From the NCBI GenBank assembly GCA_902489775.1, contig CABUBH010000016.1, positions 1 to 43,764 on the forward strand: a stretch of DNA of 43,764 bases, written 5' to 3'. The notes beneath the pieces were generated by a model. It did not search any database, was not told the origin of the DNA, and saw only the letters and a list, made by a program, of their open reading frames with translations. Positions 18,169-26,568 of the stretch are shown here, in pieces (the first letter of the stretch is position 1; each line of letters opens with the position of its first letter). Made by a program: the position numbers and the translations under genes. The stretch is from an uncultured Collinsella sp. GTDB lineage: Bacteria; Actinomycetota; Coriobacteriia; Coriobacteriales; Coriobacteriaceae.

Positions 18169-19131
18169 TTAGTTGCCCGATGCCGTGCCTTGGCTCGAGT
18201 TGTCAGATGCCGTGCCGGACGCGGTTCCACTCGAGCTGTTCGAGCTGTTGGTGTTGTTGCTGTCTGCTGTGCCCGTTCCCGAAGTGGTGTCGCTCGTCTG
18301 GCCGCCCGTGCTCGGCTGCGAACCGCCAGTCGTTTGGCTTGAGTCGGTCGTGCCGGACGGCGTGCTGCTGTTGGCCGTAGAGGAATCGGTGCCCTGCGAT
18401 TGGTTTTGGGTGTTCGAGGACGAATTGGCAGAGGTAGAACTGTCTTGCGTATCGTCCGTCTGCGCCTGCTGATCCTGCGACTGGGTGTTGCCATTTGCAT
18501 CGCTCTCGGTCGTGCGCGACGAAAGGATTGGCTCGGGACGCTCGCCCAGACCCTCACCGGCAGTGGTGATAAGGATGGCGCCGGCGCAGGCGATGACCGC
18601 GACGATGGCAATGGCGATCGAGAAGACGATGACCTTCTTTTGCGTCTGGCTGCGCTCAGCCGCCGCCTTGGCGCGCAGACTGTTGGGGGCGACGCGCGCC
18701 GTGGTCGCGCGTCCCGCAACCTGACGCATCTCCTGCGTGGTCGCGGCGCCACCTAGGTGCTCCTCGACATTGGGCTCAACGGGCTCGTAGGCGCCGGCAG
18801 GGTAGTCGACGGCGGCATGCGTGCCCTTGATTGCTTCGGCGCTGGCGGAGATAAAGTGGCGATAGACCTGCGAGGACACAACAGTGATGACTGAGCTCAC
18901 AGCGGCACCAATCACCGAGCCGGCAATGCCGATCTTTGAAGCAAGCGCCACGCTCGTGGCGGCAGCTGCGGCGCCGGCGATGATCTGGGGAATGGAAATG
19001 TCGTCGAACAGGCCCTTTTTGGGCGCGATGGCCATGGTCTGGCCGATGGAATGGTTTTCGTGAACGCCGTTGTTCAGTGCGGCGGGAGTCATGACGCGTG
19101 TACGCGGCGCGTCGGTGTACTTGGTTGTCAT
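18169..19131 (-). CDS. Hypothetical membrane protein with a Ser/Thr/Asn-rich C-terminal tail
   Basis: A 320-residue protein of no recognised family. A polar N-terminus leads to an Ala/Gly/Val-rich hydrophobic pair around residues 45-85 (IAGAAAAATSVALASKIGIAG), a linker, a strong membrane helix (VIVFSIAIAIVAVIACAGAIL), and then about 125 residues almost entirely of Ser, Thr, Asn, Gln, Gly and Asp. The tail looks extracellular, possibly wall-spanning and glycosylated, but no sorting signal is visible. ATG 19131 with GGGAGGA just upstream is preferred over the longer frame. Confidence 0.65.
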   Translation of the reverse strand: MTTKYTDAPRTRVMTPAALNNGVHENHSIGQTMAIAPKKGLFDDISIPQIIAGAAAAATSVALASKIGIAGSVIGAAVSSVITVVSSQVYRHFISASAEAIKGTHAAVDYPAGAYEPVEPNVEEHLGGAATTQEMRQVAGRATTARVAPNSLRAKAAAERSQTQKKVIVFSIAIAIVAVIACAGAILITTAGEGLGERPEPILSSRTTESDANGNTQSQDQQAQTDDTQDSSTSANSSSNTQNQSQGTDSSTANSSTPSGTTDSSQTTGGSQPSTGGQTSDTTSGTGTADSNNTNSSNSSSGTASGTASDNSSQGTASGN

Positions 19132-19334
19132 ACGGGGTCCTCCCGGTGTAAATCTGCTTCGTTTCGTGTAGCCATCAGGGTACCCACCAGATGTGAATCG
19201 TACGTGACATTTAACAGATACCATCAACTCATCAATAGCTCACCAAGTTGGTGGGATGCGGTTGTACCCGGCGGTTGAACTACAATAGAGCTTGCTAATT
19301 GTTGTGAATGGCGTCTACGCACGGGAGCATTCTT

Positions 19335-21314
19335 ATGAATCTTCACCTTTCTCAGTCTGACGGCTTTTTACGTGTGGCGGCGGCGTCGCCGCGGATTCGC
19401 GTTGCTGATGTCGAGGGCAATGCCGAGGTTGCGCTGGCGGCTGTTCGCGAGGCTACCGAGCGCGGCGTTCGTGCTCTGGTTTTGCCCGAGCTTAATCTGA
19501 CTGGCTATACCGCGGCTGATCTGTTCCATAATCGCACGCTGCTGCATGCCTGCGAGGCTGCTCTGGTGCATATCCTCGACGAGACTCGCGAGCTGCCGAT
19601 TGTCTTTACCATTGGTCTTCCCGTTGCAGTTGCCGAGAATATCTACAACTGCGCCGCCGTGTGCTGCGCGGGCGAGCTTTTGGGCCTCACGGCCAAGAAG
19701 TATCTGCCCAACTATGGCGAGTTCTACGAGCGCCGCTGGTTTGCTCCGGCGCCCGCAGATCCTGTGTGGGTCGAGTTTGCCGGTCGGGGTCCGGTTCCGC
19801 TGGGTTCGGGGCTTGTCTACCGCTGCTGTGATGAAGGTGCCGAGGATATGGTGCTGGGCGTTGAGGTCTGCGAGGACCTGTGGGTGCCGGCGCCCCCTTC
19901 GACCGAGATGGCGCTTGCCGGTGCGACGGTGATCCTCAATCCGTCGGCTTCGGACGAGATTATCGGTAAGGCGGATTACCGCCGCAGCCTCATTTCCAAC
20001 CAGAGCGCGCGCCTGTACTGCGCCTATGCCTATGCGGACGCGAGCGAGGGCGAGTCCACGACCGACATGGTCTTTGCGGGCGAGAACCTCGTCTACGAAA
20101 ACGGCTCCAAGCTCGTCGCGACCAAACTGCTTACCTGCGATATGGCCATCGCCGACGTTGACCTTGACCGCCTGGTTGCTGAACGCCGTCGCTCGACGAC
20201 GTGGACGCGTGCCGACGATGCTCCGGAGGCCACGACCGTTGAGTTTTCGTTTGAGGGCGTGCTGGCCGAAGAACCTGTCTTGCGCGATGCCTGCGATATC
20301 GACCGCGTTTTCCCGCGCGCGCCCTTTGTGCCGGCCGACCACGGCGATCTGGCCGAGCGCTGCGAGACCATCCTCGACCTGCAGACTGCGGGCCTCAAGA
20401 CCCGCCTCGCCCACACAGGTACCAAGGCTGCGGTCATCGGCCTTTCGGGCGGCTTGGACTCCACGCTAGCGCTGCTTGTGACCGTGCGTGCCTTCGATGC
20501 ACTGGGCCTGCCGCGCACCGGCATCACAGCGGTTTCCATGCCCGGCTTTGGCACGACGCACCGCACTAAGTCCAATGCCGAGTCGCTCGCTCGTGACTTG
20601 GGTGTGAGCTTCCGCGAGGTCTCGATCCATGCTGCCGTGGAGCAGCACTTTAAGGATATCGAGCATGATCCGGCCGTGCAGGACGTGACCTACGAGAACA
20701 GCCAGGCGCGCGAGCGCACGCAGATTCTGATGGATCTGGCCAACCAGGCTGGCGGTTTTGTCATTGGCACGGGCGACCTGTCGGAGCTGGCGCTCGGCTG
20801 GGCAACCTACAACGGCGACCATATGAGCATGTATGCCGTCAACGCGAGCGTGCCCAAGACGCTTGTGCGCCATCTGGTGCGCTATGCCGCCGATGTCTTT
20901 GGCGGGCGCATTGCCGAGGTCTTGCTCGATATCCTCGATACGCCGGTGTCCCCCGAGCTTCTGCCGCCCACGGGCGACGGCGAGATTGCGCAGAAGACCG
21001 AGGATTTGGTGGGCCCGTATGAGCTGCACGACTACTTCCTCTACTACCTGCTGCGTTTTGGCTTTGAGCCGGGCAAGATCTACCGCATGGCGCTCAAGAG
21101 CTTCGAGGGCGTCTACGACGCCAAGACCGTCCACACGTGGCTACGTACGTTCTACCGTCGCTTCTTTGCCCAGCAGTTTAAGCGCAGCTGCCTGCCCGAT
21201 GGTCCCAAGGTGGGTTCGGTGACGCTCAGCCCGCGCGGCGATTGGCGTATGCCGAGTGACGCTAGCTCGCGTCTGTGGCTTGCGCAGATCGACGCGCTCA
21301 ATCCAGTTGACTAA
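19335..21314 (+). CDS. nadE: Glutamine-dependent NAD+ synthetase
   Basis: A 659-residue cytosolic enzyme that amidates deamido-NAD using glutamine. The N-terminal nitrilase-type glutaminase has the Glu-Lys-Cys triad (E52 in LPELNLTGY, K121 or K122 in AKKYLPNYGEFYE, C179 in VCEDLW). The C-terminal synthetase has the ATP loop SGGLDS at 371-376 and GTGDLSELALGW. ATG 19335 follows GGGAG (19323-19327); ATG 19308 is in frame but lacks a site. TACAAT at 19281-19286 fits a -10 element with a start point in between, which supports 19335. It is transcribed alone. Confidence 0.93.
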   Translation: MNLHLSQSDGFLRVAAASPRIRVADVEGNAEVALAAVREATERGVRALVLPELNLTGYTAADLFHNRTLLHACEAALVHILDETRELPIVFTIGLPVAVAENIYNCAAVCCAGELLGLTAKKYLPNYGEFYERRWFAPAPADPVWVEFAGRGPVPLGSGLVYRCCDEGAEDMVLGVEVCEDLWVPAPPSTEMALAGATVILNPSASDEIIGKADYRRSLISNQSARLYCAYAYADASEGESTTDMVFAGENLVYENGSKLVATKLLTCDMAIADVDLDRLVAERRRSTTWTRADDAPEATTVEFSFEGVLAEEPVLRDACDIDRVFPRAPFVPADHGDLAERCETILDLQTAGLKTRLAHTGTKAAVIGLSGGLDSTLALLVTVRAFDALGLPRTGITAVSMPGFGTTHRTKSNAESLARDLGVSFREVSIHAAVEQHFKDIEHDPAVQDVTYENSQARERTQILMDLANQAGGFVIGTGDLSELALGWATYNGDHMSMYAVNASVPKTLVRHLVRYAADVFGGRIAEVLLDILDTPVSPELLPPTGDGEIAQKTEDLVGPYELHDYFLYYLLRFGFEPGKIYRMALKSFEGVYDAKTVHTWLRTFYRRFFAQQFKRSCLPDGPKVGSVTLSPRGDWRMPSDASSRLWLAQIDALNPVD

Positions 21315-21382
21315 GGTTGGCTAAATTGAACCAATACGGGGGTTGCAAGCGTTACACTTTTGCAATCTGATGGCCCGTATCG

Positions 21383-21413
21383 CGCGGCGCTCTTGTCGGA
21401 GCGCCGCGTTTTT
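21383..21413 (+). terminator. Terminator hairpin directly in front of the aminotransferase gene
   Basis: A perfect 10-bp stem CGCGGCGCTC/GAGCGCCGCG (21383-21392, 21399-21408) followed by TTTTT. It ends 69 bases after the nadE stop and 19 before the next start codon, so it may terminate nadE, attenuate the next gene, or both. Confidence 0.88.
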
Positions 21414-21431
21414 ATATCGAAAGGTGGCACC

Positions 21432-22595
21432 ATGCAGGCATCGCAGCGTCTCGACCGCTTTGGCGCGGAGGTCTTTGCCTCGCTCAACAACAAGCTTCTC
21501 GCGCTGAAGGCTCAGGGCAAGACCATTTACAACATGAGCGTGGGCACGCCCGACTTTAAGCCGTACGACCACGTGGTCGAGGCGCTCACGCAGGCAGCCC
21601 AAGATCCCGAGATGTGGAAGTATGCCCTGCGCGACCTGCCCGAACTCAAGCAGGCCGTGTGCGATTACTACGAGCGCCGCTTTGGCGTTTCGGGCATCAC
21701 GCCGTCCATGGTGCAGTCGTGCAACGGCACGCAGGAGGGCGTGGGCCATTTGGGCCTGGCCCTGCTCGATCCGGGTGACACCATTCTGGTTCCCGATCCG
21801 TGCTACCCGGTCTTTGAGGCGGGCGCCAAGATCGCCGATGCCAAGCTCGAATACTATCCGCTGGTTGCCGAGCATAATTACCTGCCCTATGTGGCGGGTA
21901 TCGATCCCGAGGTGGCCGACCGTGCCAAGTATATGATCGTGTCGCTGCCCGCGAACCCGGTCGGCTCGGTGGGCACGCCCGAGGTCTACGAGGAGATCAT
22001 CGCTTTTGCCCGCGAGCACGACCTGCTCATCGTCCATGACAACGCGTACTCCGACATCGTGTTCGACGGCGAGCCGGGCGGAAGCTTTTTGCAGTACCCT
22101 GGCGCGCTCGAGGTGGGCGTGGAATTCTTCTCGCTCTCCAAGTCGTTTAACGTCACCGGTGCGCGTATCGGCTTTTTGGTCGGCCGCGAGGACGTGGTCT
22201 CCGCCTTTGCCAAGCTGCGCAGCCAGATCGACTTTGGTATGTTCTTCCCGATTCAGAAGGCCGCCATCGCCTGCCTGAACGGTCCGCGCGATGAGGTCGA
22301 GGCGCAGCGTCTGAAGTACCAGGAGCGCCGCGATACCCTGTGCGACGGTCTTGAGGGCCTGGGCTGGGAGCGTCCCAACGCGCATGGCTCTATGTTTGTG
22401 TGGGCCAAGCTTCCCGGTGGTCGCACCGATTCCATGGCGTTTTGCGAGGAGCTCATGGAGAAGGCCGGCGTTGTGGTGACGCCGGGCGCGAGCTTTGGCC
22501 CTTCGGGGGAGGGGCACGTGCGTATGGCACTGGTCCTGCCGCCCGATCAGATCGCTTTGGCTGTCGAGGCCATTCGCGAGGCGGGCCTGTATTAG
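21432..22595 (+). CDS. Class I/II pyridoxal-phosphate aminotransferase
   Basis: A 387-residue fold-type I aminotransferase. The Schiff-base lysine is K237 in SLSKSFNVTGARIGF. Other marks are SVGTPDFKP near the start, NPVGSVG and a HDNAYSDIVFDG segment. Closest in style to aspartate and LL-diaminopimelate aminotransferases. The DAP genes of this window use the acetylase route, which needs an N-acetyl-DAP aminotransferase, so that is one possible job, but it is not adjacent to them. ATG 21432 follows GAAAGGTGG; the 21360 start would run through the terminator stem. Confidence 0.85.
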   Translation: MQASQRLDRFGAEVFASLNNKLLALKAQGKTIYNMSVGTPDFKPYDHVVEALTQAAQDPEMWKYALRDLPELKQAVCDYYERRFGVSGITPSMVQSCNGTQEGVGHLGLALLDPGDTILVPDPCYPVFEAGAKIADAKLEYYPLVAEHNYLPYVAGIDPEVADRAKYMIVSLPANPVGSVGTPEVYEEIIAFAREHDLLIVHDNAYSDIVFDGEPGGSFLQYPGALEVGVEFFSLSKSFNVTGARIGFLVGREDVVSAFAKLRSQIDFGMFFPIQKAAIACLNGPRDEVEAQRLKYQERRDTLCDGLEGLGWERPNAHGSMFVWAKLPGGRTDSMAFCEELMEKAGVVVTPGASFGPSGEGHVRMALVLPPDQIALAVEAIREAGLY

Positions 22596-22738
22596 AAAGG
22601 TATTTCGGCTCGTCAATAGCGCGAAACCGATTTCGTGCAGTTATTATACGAATCCTGCAAACAATTTCGGTAAACGGTCGATTTTTGGCTGCGAATAGGA
22701 GCATAATCAAAGTCCCGATTGGATGTATTGGGATTACG

Positions 22739-22770
22739 GCAAGCCGCTCGGGTCGTTCCCGGCGGCTTGC
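22739..22770 (+). promoter_or_regulatory. Long leader hairpin before the lactate dehydrogenase gene
   Basis: GCAAGCCGC (22739-22747) and CGGG pair with CCCG and GCGGCTTGC (22758-22770) around a 5-nt loop with one bulge. No T tract follows. It lies 26 bases before the start and probably stabilises or tunes the mRNA of a highly expressed gene. Confidence 0.6.
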
Positions 22771-22795
22771 TTGTGGAGAGAGATGGGAGAAAGTA

Positions 22796-23746
22796 ATGGT
22801 TAACGAGAAGAAGGTCGCTATTGTCGGCTGCGGTTTCGTCGGTTCGTCTTCGGCGTTCGCGCTGATGCAGAGTGGTCTGTTCTCCGAGATGGTTCTCATC
22901 GACGTGGACAAGAACCGCGCCGAGGGTGAGGCTCTGGATATCGCGCACGGCATGACGTTTGCCGAGCCGATGAAGATCTACGCCGGCGATTATTCCGATG
23001 TCGCCGACGCCGCCATGATCGTCGTCACCGCTGGCGCTGCCCAGAAGCCCGGTGAGACCCGCCTGGACCTGGTCAACAAGAACGTAAACATCTTTAAGTC
23101 CATTATCCCCGAGATTAAGAAGTCCGGCTTCGACGGCATTCTGCTAATCGTCTCCAACCCGGTTGATGTTCTGACCTATGCTGCCATTAAGATGTCCGGC
23201 CTGCCCGAGGGCCATGTCATCGGCTCCGGCACCGTGCTCGACACTGGCCGTCTGCAGCAGATGCTTGGTGCCCACGTTGAGGTTGACCCGCGCGATGTCC
23301 AGGCCTATGTCATGGGCGAGCACGGCGACTCCGAGTTTGTCGCTTGGTCCAGCGCTCAGGTTGCTGGCGTTCCGCTGAACACCTTCTGCGAGCTTCACGG
23401 TCATCTGGAGCACGAGGCTGCCGAGAAGCGTATCGCCGAGGACGTCAAGAACTCCGCCTACACCATCATCGAGAAGAAGCACGCTACCTACTATGGCGTT
23501 GCCATGGCCGTCAAGCGCATCTGCACCGCTGTCATGCGTGACGAGCAGACCGTGCTGCCCGTTTCCTCGCTCATGGTGGGCGAGTATGGCCTGTCCGATC
23601 TGGCCATCTCCATGCCGACCGTCGTCGGCCGCGATGGCGTTGTCTGCCGCGTCCCCGTGCCGCTGAACGATGACGAGCAGCATGAGCTCACCGCCTCCGC
23701 AAAGGCCCTCAAGGACATCATCGACAGCGTCGACTTCTCCTGCTAA
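22796..23746 (+). CDS. ldh: L-lactate dehydrogenase
   Basis: A 316-residue NAD-dependent enzyme reducing pyruvate to L-lactate in fermentation. The Rossmann loop is AIVGCGFVGSSSAF, followed by VVTAGAAQKPGETRLDLV, the GTVLDTGRL arginine segment, and catalytic H176 in MGEHGDSEF. Substrate recognition residues fit lactate rather than malate dehydrogenase. ATG 22796 is chosen on the GGGAGAAAG site and the family length; the frame is open far upstream but that part is non-coding in character. It is a single-gene unit with its own terminator. Confidence 0.93.
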   Translation: MVNEKKVAIVGCGFVGSSSAFALMQSGLFSEMVLIDVDKNRAEGEALDIAHGMTFAEPMKIYAGDYSDVADAAMIVVTAGAAQKPGETRLDLVNKNVNIFKSIIPEIKKSGFDGILLIVSNPVDVLTYAAIKMSGLPEGHVIGSGTVLDTGRLQQMLGAHVEVDPRDVQAYVMGEHGDSEFVAWSSAQVAGVPLNTFCELHGHLEHEAAEKRIAEDVKNSAYTIIEKKHATYYGVAMAVKRICTAVMRDEQTVLPVSSLMVGEYGLSDLAISMPTVVGRDGVVCRVPVPLNDDEQHELTASAKALKDIIDSVDFSC

Positions 23747-23770
23747 ATTCGGCTCGTTTAAGCAACAGGC

Positions 23771-23776
23771 TACAAT
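23771..23776 (+). promoter_or_regulatory. TACAAT -10-like element just before the terminator
   Basis: A consensus-like -10 five bases before the terminator stem at 23781. If used, transcription would begin inside the hairpin. It may be chance, or a promoter whose transcript starts in an attenuating structure. Confidence 0.35.
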
Positions 23777-23780
23777 GAAA

Positions 23781-23813
23781 GGCGTCCGGGCCACACGGTC
23801 CGGGCGCCTTTTT
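23781..23813 (+). terminator. Terminator after the lactate dehydrogenase gene
   Basis: A 12-pair stem (23781-23792 with 23797-23808) with two G-T pairs and a 4-nt loop, then TTTTT. Confidence 0.92.
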
Positions 23814-23833
23814 GGTGCGAGGGGGTCAGGTTA

Positions 23834-23856
23834 CTTTGCACCACCCCAATGCACCA
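23834..23856. repeat. Repeat pair upstream of the Mbeg1-like gene
   Basis: CTTTGCACCA (23834-23843) and CCCCAATGCACCA (23844-23856) lie side by side. Exact reverse complements of both occur at 25038-25047 and 25056-25068, just after the gene. The two modules do not nest as one hairpin, because their order is not mirrored. Confidence 0.7.
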
Positions 23857-23873
23857 TAGTTGATGGGAGGGCC

Positions 23874-25034
23874 ATGTCGGATTCGCCTAATTTTTTGACC
23901 TATGCCCAGACGGCGTTTGATCCGTTTGAGGAACGGCCGTTCTGCGCGGTGGATAGCCTGGTCTTTGCGTGGTTGTCCTATTTGCGTTTGCCGGGTGATA
24001 TGGCGGAGCTGACGAACTGGCAGGGCCTAGACGTACGCGAGCTGCTGCGCGCCGAGTGCTACCAAGACATGATTGGCGACCTGTGGGATCCGGAGGGGAG
24101 CCGTGCCCTGTTGGAGGCTGTTGCGGCAAGTCCGCGCTACCGCGGCGTGCGCGTGTGCGGATACCGTGCCGTGAGCGACGTGGCAACGACGGAGCAGTTT
24201 GCGGCCATGACGTTCCGATTCCCGGCAGGATTTTCCTATCTTGCCTTCCGGGGGACCGACAGCACGATCGTGGGCTGGAAAGAGGACTTTAACATGGCTT
24301 TCCGGTGTCCTGTGCCGGCCCAGGAATCTGCGGCGCGCTATGTGGACGAGGCGGTGGCCGCGATTGATGGTCCGCTCTTGTGCGGAGGCCATTCCAAGGG
24401 CGGAAACTTGGCGGTGTATGGCGCGGCGATGTGCTCTGACGCTGCTGGCGACCGGATCGAACGGGCCTTCTCCCACGATGGCCCCGGCTTTGTCGAGGAG
24501 TTCCTGAGCGGTGACGCCTTCGCAGGTCTTTCCGGCCGCATCGACAAGACCCTGCCCCAGTCTTCGATTTTCGGCATGATGTTCGAGACGCAGGAAGATT
24601 ACGCCATTGTCGAGAGCACCGAATTCAGTCTGCTGCAGCACAATCCCTTTAGCTGGGTCGTTGACGGCTACGACTTTGTGTATTGCGAGCGTCTGTCTGC
24701 CGGCGCTCGATACGTCGATAGCTCTATTCGCGAGATGCTGCTTGCAGTGGGGCCTGCCGAGCGCGAGCGCTTTGTAGATGCGTTGTTCTCCGTGTTTGAA
24801 GCCACAGGGGCCGAACGGTTCGCAGATATCGCAGGGAATTTGCGCGAGAGCCTGCCGGTGATGCTCCAGGCTGCTCAGAGCTTCGACAAAGATACGCGCA
24901 GTTTCATCTCGCAGACCGTCGTCGCAATTCTTAAATGCGCCCTGCTGCCCAAGCGTTCCGAGCTCAACGTTCCTGCTGCCGGCAAGAGCCTGGCAGAGCA
25001 GCTCGAGGCGTGGCAGTCCGAGCTCCTGCGTTAA
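23874..25034 (+). CDS. Mbeg1-like (DUF2974) alpha/beta-hydrolase
   Basis: A 386-residue protein of the lipase-like fold. The nucleophile elbow is GGHSKGGN with S174. FLAFRGTDSTIVGWKEDF-like sequence (here YLAFRGTDS) and the HDGPGF segment are typical of this family. Natural substrates are not established; lipid or ester hydrolysis is likely. No signal peptide, so it is cytosolic. ATG 23874 has GGGAGG upstream (23865-23870). It is bounded by inverted repeat pairs on both sides, which may mean it moved as a unit or is flanked by repetitive palindromes. Confidence 0.85.
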   Translation: MSDSPNFLTYAQTAFDPFEERPFCAVDSLVFAWLSYLRLPGDMAELTNWQGLDVRELLRAECYQDMIGDLWDPEGSRALLEAVAASPRYRGVRVCGYRAVSDVATTEQFAAMTFRFPAGFSYLAFRGTDSTIVGWKEDFNMAFRCPVPAQESAARYVDEAVAAIDGPLLCGGHSKGGNLAVYGAAMCSDAAGDRIERAFSHDGPGFVEEFLSGDAFAGLSGRIDKTLPQSSIFGMMFETQEDYAIVESTEFSLLQHNPFSWVVDGYDFVYCERLSAGARYVDSSIREMLLAVGPAERERFVDALFSVFEATGAERFADIAGNLRESLPVMLQAAQSFDKDTRSFISQTVVAILKCALLPKRSELNVPAAGKSLAEQLEAWQSELLR

Positions 25035-25037
25035 CGC

Positions 25038-25068
25038 TGGTGCAAAGGGGCATGTTGGTGCATTGGGG
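25038..25068. repeat. Repeat pair downstream of the Mbeg1-like gene
   Basis: TGGTGCAAAG (25038-25047) and TGGTGCATTGGGG (25056-25068) are exact reverse complements of the two modules at 23834-23856. Confidence 0.7.
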
Positions 25069-25125
25069 CGGGCACGACCGCTATACTGATTCGTGCTGAA
25101 ATCGATCTAGAACGGAATGCCGTAT

Positions 25126-26130
25126 ATGAAAATCTATCACGCAATCCTGCATATCCTGGACTTTGACTCGGCCGTCAACGTCATGAGCCAGCGCGAGCTC
25201 GATATCGAGAGCCGCACCGTGCGCAACTTCGTGACCACGCATCTGCGTCGCGCCCGCACGTCTGCCGATAACAAGCGCGCCACGTTTGCCGAGAACTCCG
25301 CATTCGGCGGTGAGCTCAAGGGCTATTTCTTTGGCGAGCGCGAATTCGTGGACCTGTCGCAGCAGATTGCGGAGTTCATCTCCTCGGAGCTTGCCAAGGC
25401 CGAAAAGGCCGAGTCTACCGACGTGCTTGTGGCGGACTTTGACGACGATGAGGACGCCCGCTGGTTTGCTGTCATGTTACTTGGGTCCAAGCAGGCCTTT
25501 ATGCACGAGGTGGGCCGCGAGGAGGGCGAGGTGCGCAACGACATCGCGCGCCACTATGCTATTCTGCCGAATCCTTCCCAAAAGGTGCCGAGCTACGCCA
25601 TCGTGCGCGCGAGCACCATGGAGATCGGCTACGTGGACAAAAAGCGCAAGATCGCCGGCGAGGACCGCATGCTTATTCCCGACGGCCTGCTGCAGTGCGA
25701 TACGGGCGTGTCGGGCAAGGAGATTATCGACACCGTGACGCGCGTGGTCGAGGAGGTTGCCGAGGAGCACGGCGCCAATACGGCCGTGGCGCTCGCCAAG
25801 GTCAAAGCCGCTGTTGCCGAGAAGGTCGAAGACGACGAGGAACTGCCGCCTTGGGATATCGTCGACGAGGTCTTTGAGGACGAGCCGGTCATCAAAGAGA
25901 GCGTTCGTGCGGCATTGACCGAGGAAAAGGTGCCCGAGCGCGTGCCCGTGGAGCGTAAACAGGTCGAGCGTGCGGCCGTGCGCAATCATAAGATTCGAAC
26001 CGATACGGGTATCGAGATCAGCTTCCCGGCCGAGATGGGTTCGAACTCCGAATACATCGAGTTTGTCAACGAGCCCAACGGCCTCATCTCCATCGAGCTC
26101 AAGAACATCGGAAGCATCGAGAACCGATAG
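25126..26130 (+). CDS. 37-kDa nucleoid-associated protein (NdpA/YejK family)
   Basis: A 334-residue protein. The start MKIYHAILHILDF and the central YAIVRASTMEIGYVDKK and DRMLIPDGLLQCDTGVSGKEII segments follow the nucleoid-associated family PF04245. Members bind DNA loosely; some occur in phage or defence settings, others are housekeeping. TATACT at 25082-25087 fits a -10. ATG 25117 and 25126 are both in frame; I prefer 25126 for spacing after ACGGAA and for the family N-terminus. No partner genes are obvious. Confidence 0.8.
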   Translation: MKIYHAILHILDFDSAVNVMSQRELDIESRTVRNFVTTHLRRARTSADNKRATFAENSAFGGELKGYFFGEREFVDLSQQIAEFISSELAKAEKAESTDVLVADFDDDEDARWFAVMLLGSKQAFMHEVGREEGEVRNDIARHYAILPNPSQKVPSYAIVRASTMEIGYVDKKRKIAGEDRMLIPDGLLQCDTGVSGKEIIDTVTRVVEEVAEEHGANTAVALAKVKAAVAEKVEDDEELPPWDIVDEVFEDEPVIKESVRAALTEEKVPERVPVERKQVERAAVRNHKIRTDTGIEISFPAEMGSNSEYIEFVNEPNGLISIELKNIGSIENR

Positions 26131-26153
26131 CGCAATAGTTTCTTCCAAAGAGA

Positions 26154-26199
26154 AATCTGGATTATATTTTGAAGTATACTTTGAAATATAATCCAGATT
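26154..26199. promoter_or_regulatory. 46-bp operator dyad of the toxin-antitoxin operon
   Basis: Arms of 16 bp (26154-26169 and 26184-26199) are perfect reverse complements around an inner AAGTATACTT palindrome (26172-26181). A TATAAT -10 lies at 26187-26192 in the right arm. It is 19 bases before the antitoxin start, as expected for autoregulation by an antitoxin/toxin complex. Confidence 0.85.
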
Positions 26200-26217
26200 A
26201 TTTTTTTGGAGGTACAA

Positions 26218-26568
26218 ATGTCCCCACTTGTTCTGGAAAAGCCGGTGTTTACAAAAGATCAGGTGGTTTCTGCCACCGAAGCGAGCAAGTCCTTATCTGC
26301 CGTTCGCAAGCGCGCTAAGCGCGCGCCGCAGTTTATCGCCGATCATAACGATATCGATACCGTGATTATCGACTACGCCGCCTATGAGGAAATGTACGGC
26401 GCCCTACAGTACCTTCGCGAACTTGAGCTTGATCGTATTGCGGCAGATCGAATCAAAAACGGACCGCATGAGTTTATTCCGTTTGAAGATACCCTGACTC
26501 CTGAGGAGCTCGCGGAGTTCGAATCGATGGACTCCGACGCGATTTCGGATGAGGATCTTTTCGAATGA
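26218..26568 (+). CDS. PHD/YefM-family antitoxin
   Basis: A 116-residue antitoxin. The DNA-binding part is around SATEASKSLSAVRKRAKRAPQ and IDTVIIDYAAYEEM; the acidic C-terminal half (TLTPEELAEFESMDSDAISDEDLFE) would wrap the toxin. ATG 26218 has GGAGG at 26208-26212. The stop overlaps the toxin start by 4 bases (ATGA), giving coupled translation. Neutralises the RelE-type product of the next gene and, with it, represses the dyad upstream. Confidence 0.88.
   Translation: MSPLVLEKPVFTKDQVVSATEASKSLSAVRKRAKRAPQFIADHNDIDTVIIDYAAYEEMYGALQYLRELELDRIAADRIKNGPHEFIPFEDTLTPEELAEFESMDSDAISDEDLFE

Noticed and set aside
21321..22616. 431-residue minus-strand frame
   Set aside because: Antisense shadow of the aminotransferase gene.
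22596..22795. Rex (redox) operator upstream of the lactate dehydrogenase gene
   Set aside because: No TTGTGAA-type dyad could be found; only a GC hairpin and AT-rich stretches.
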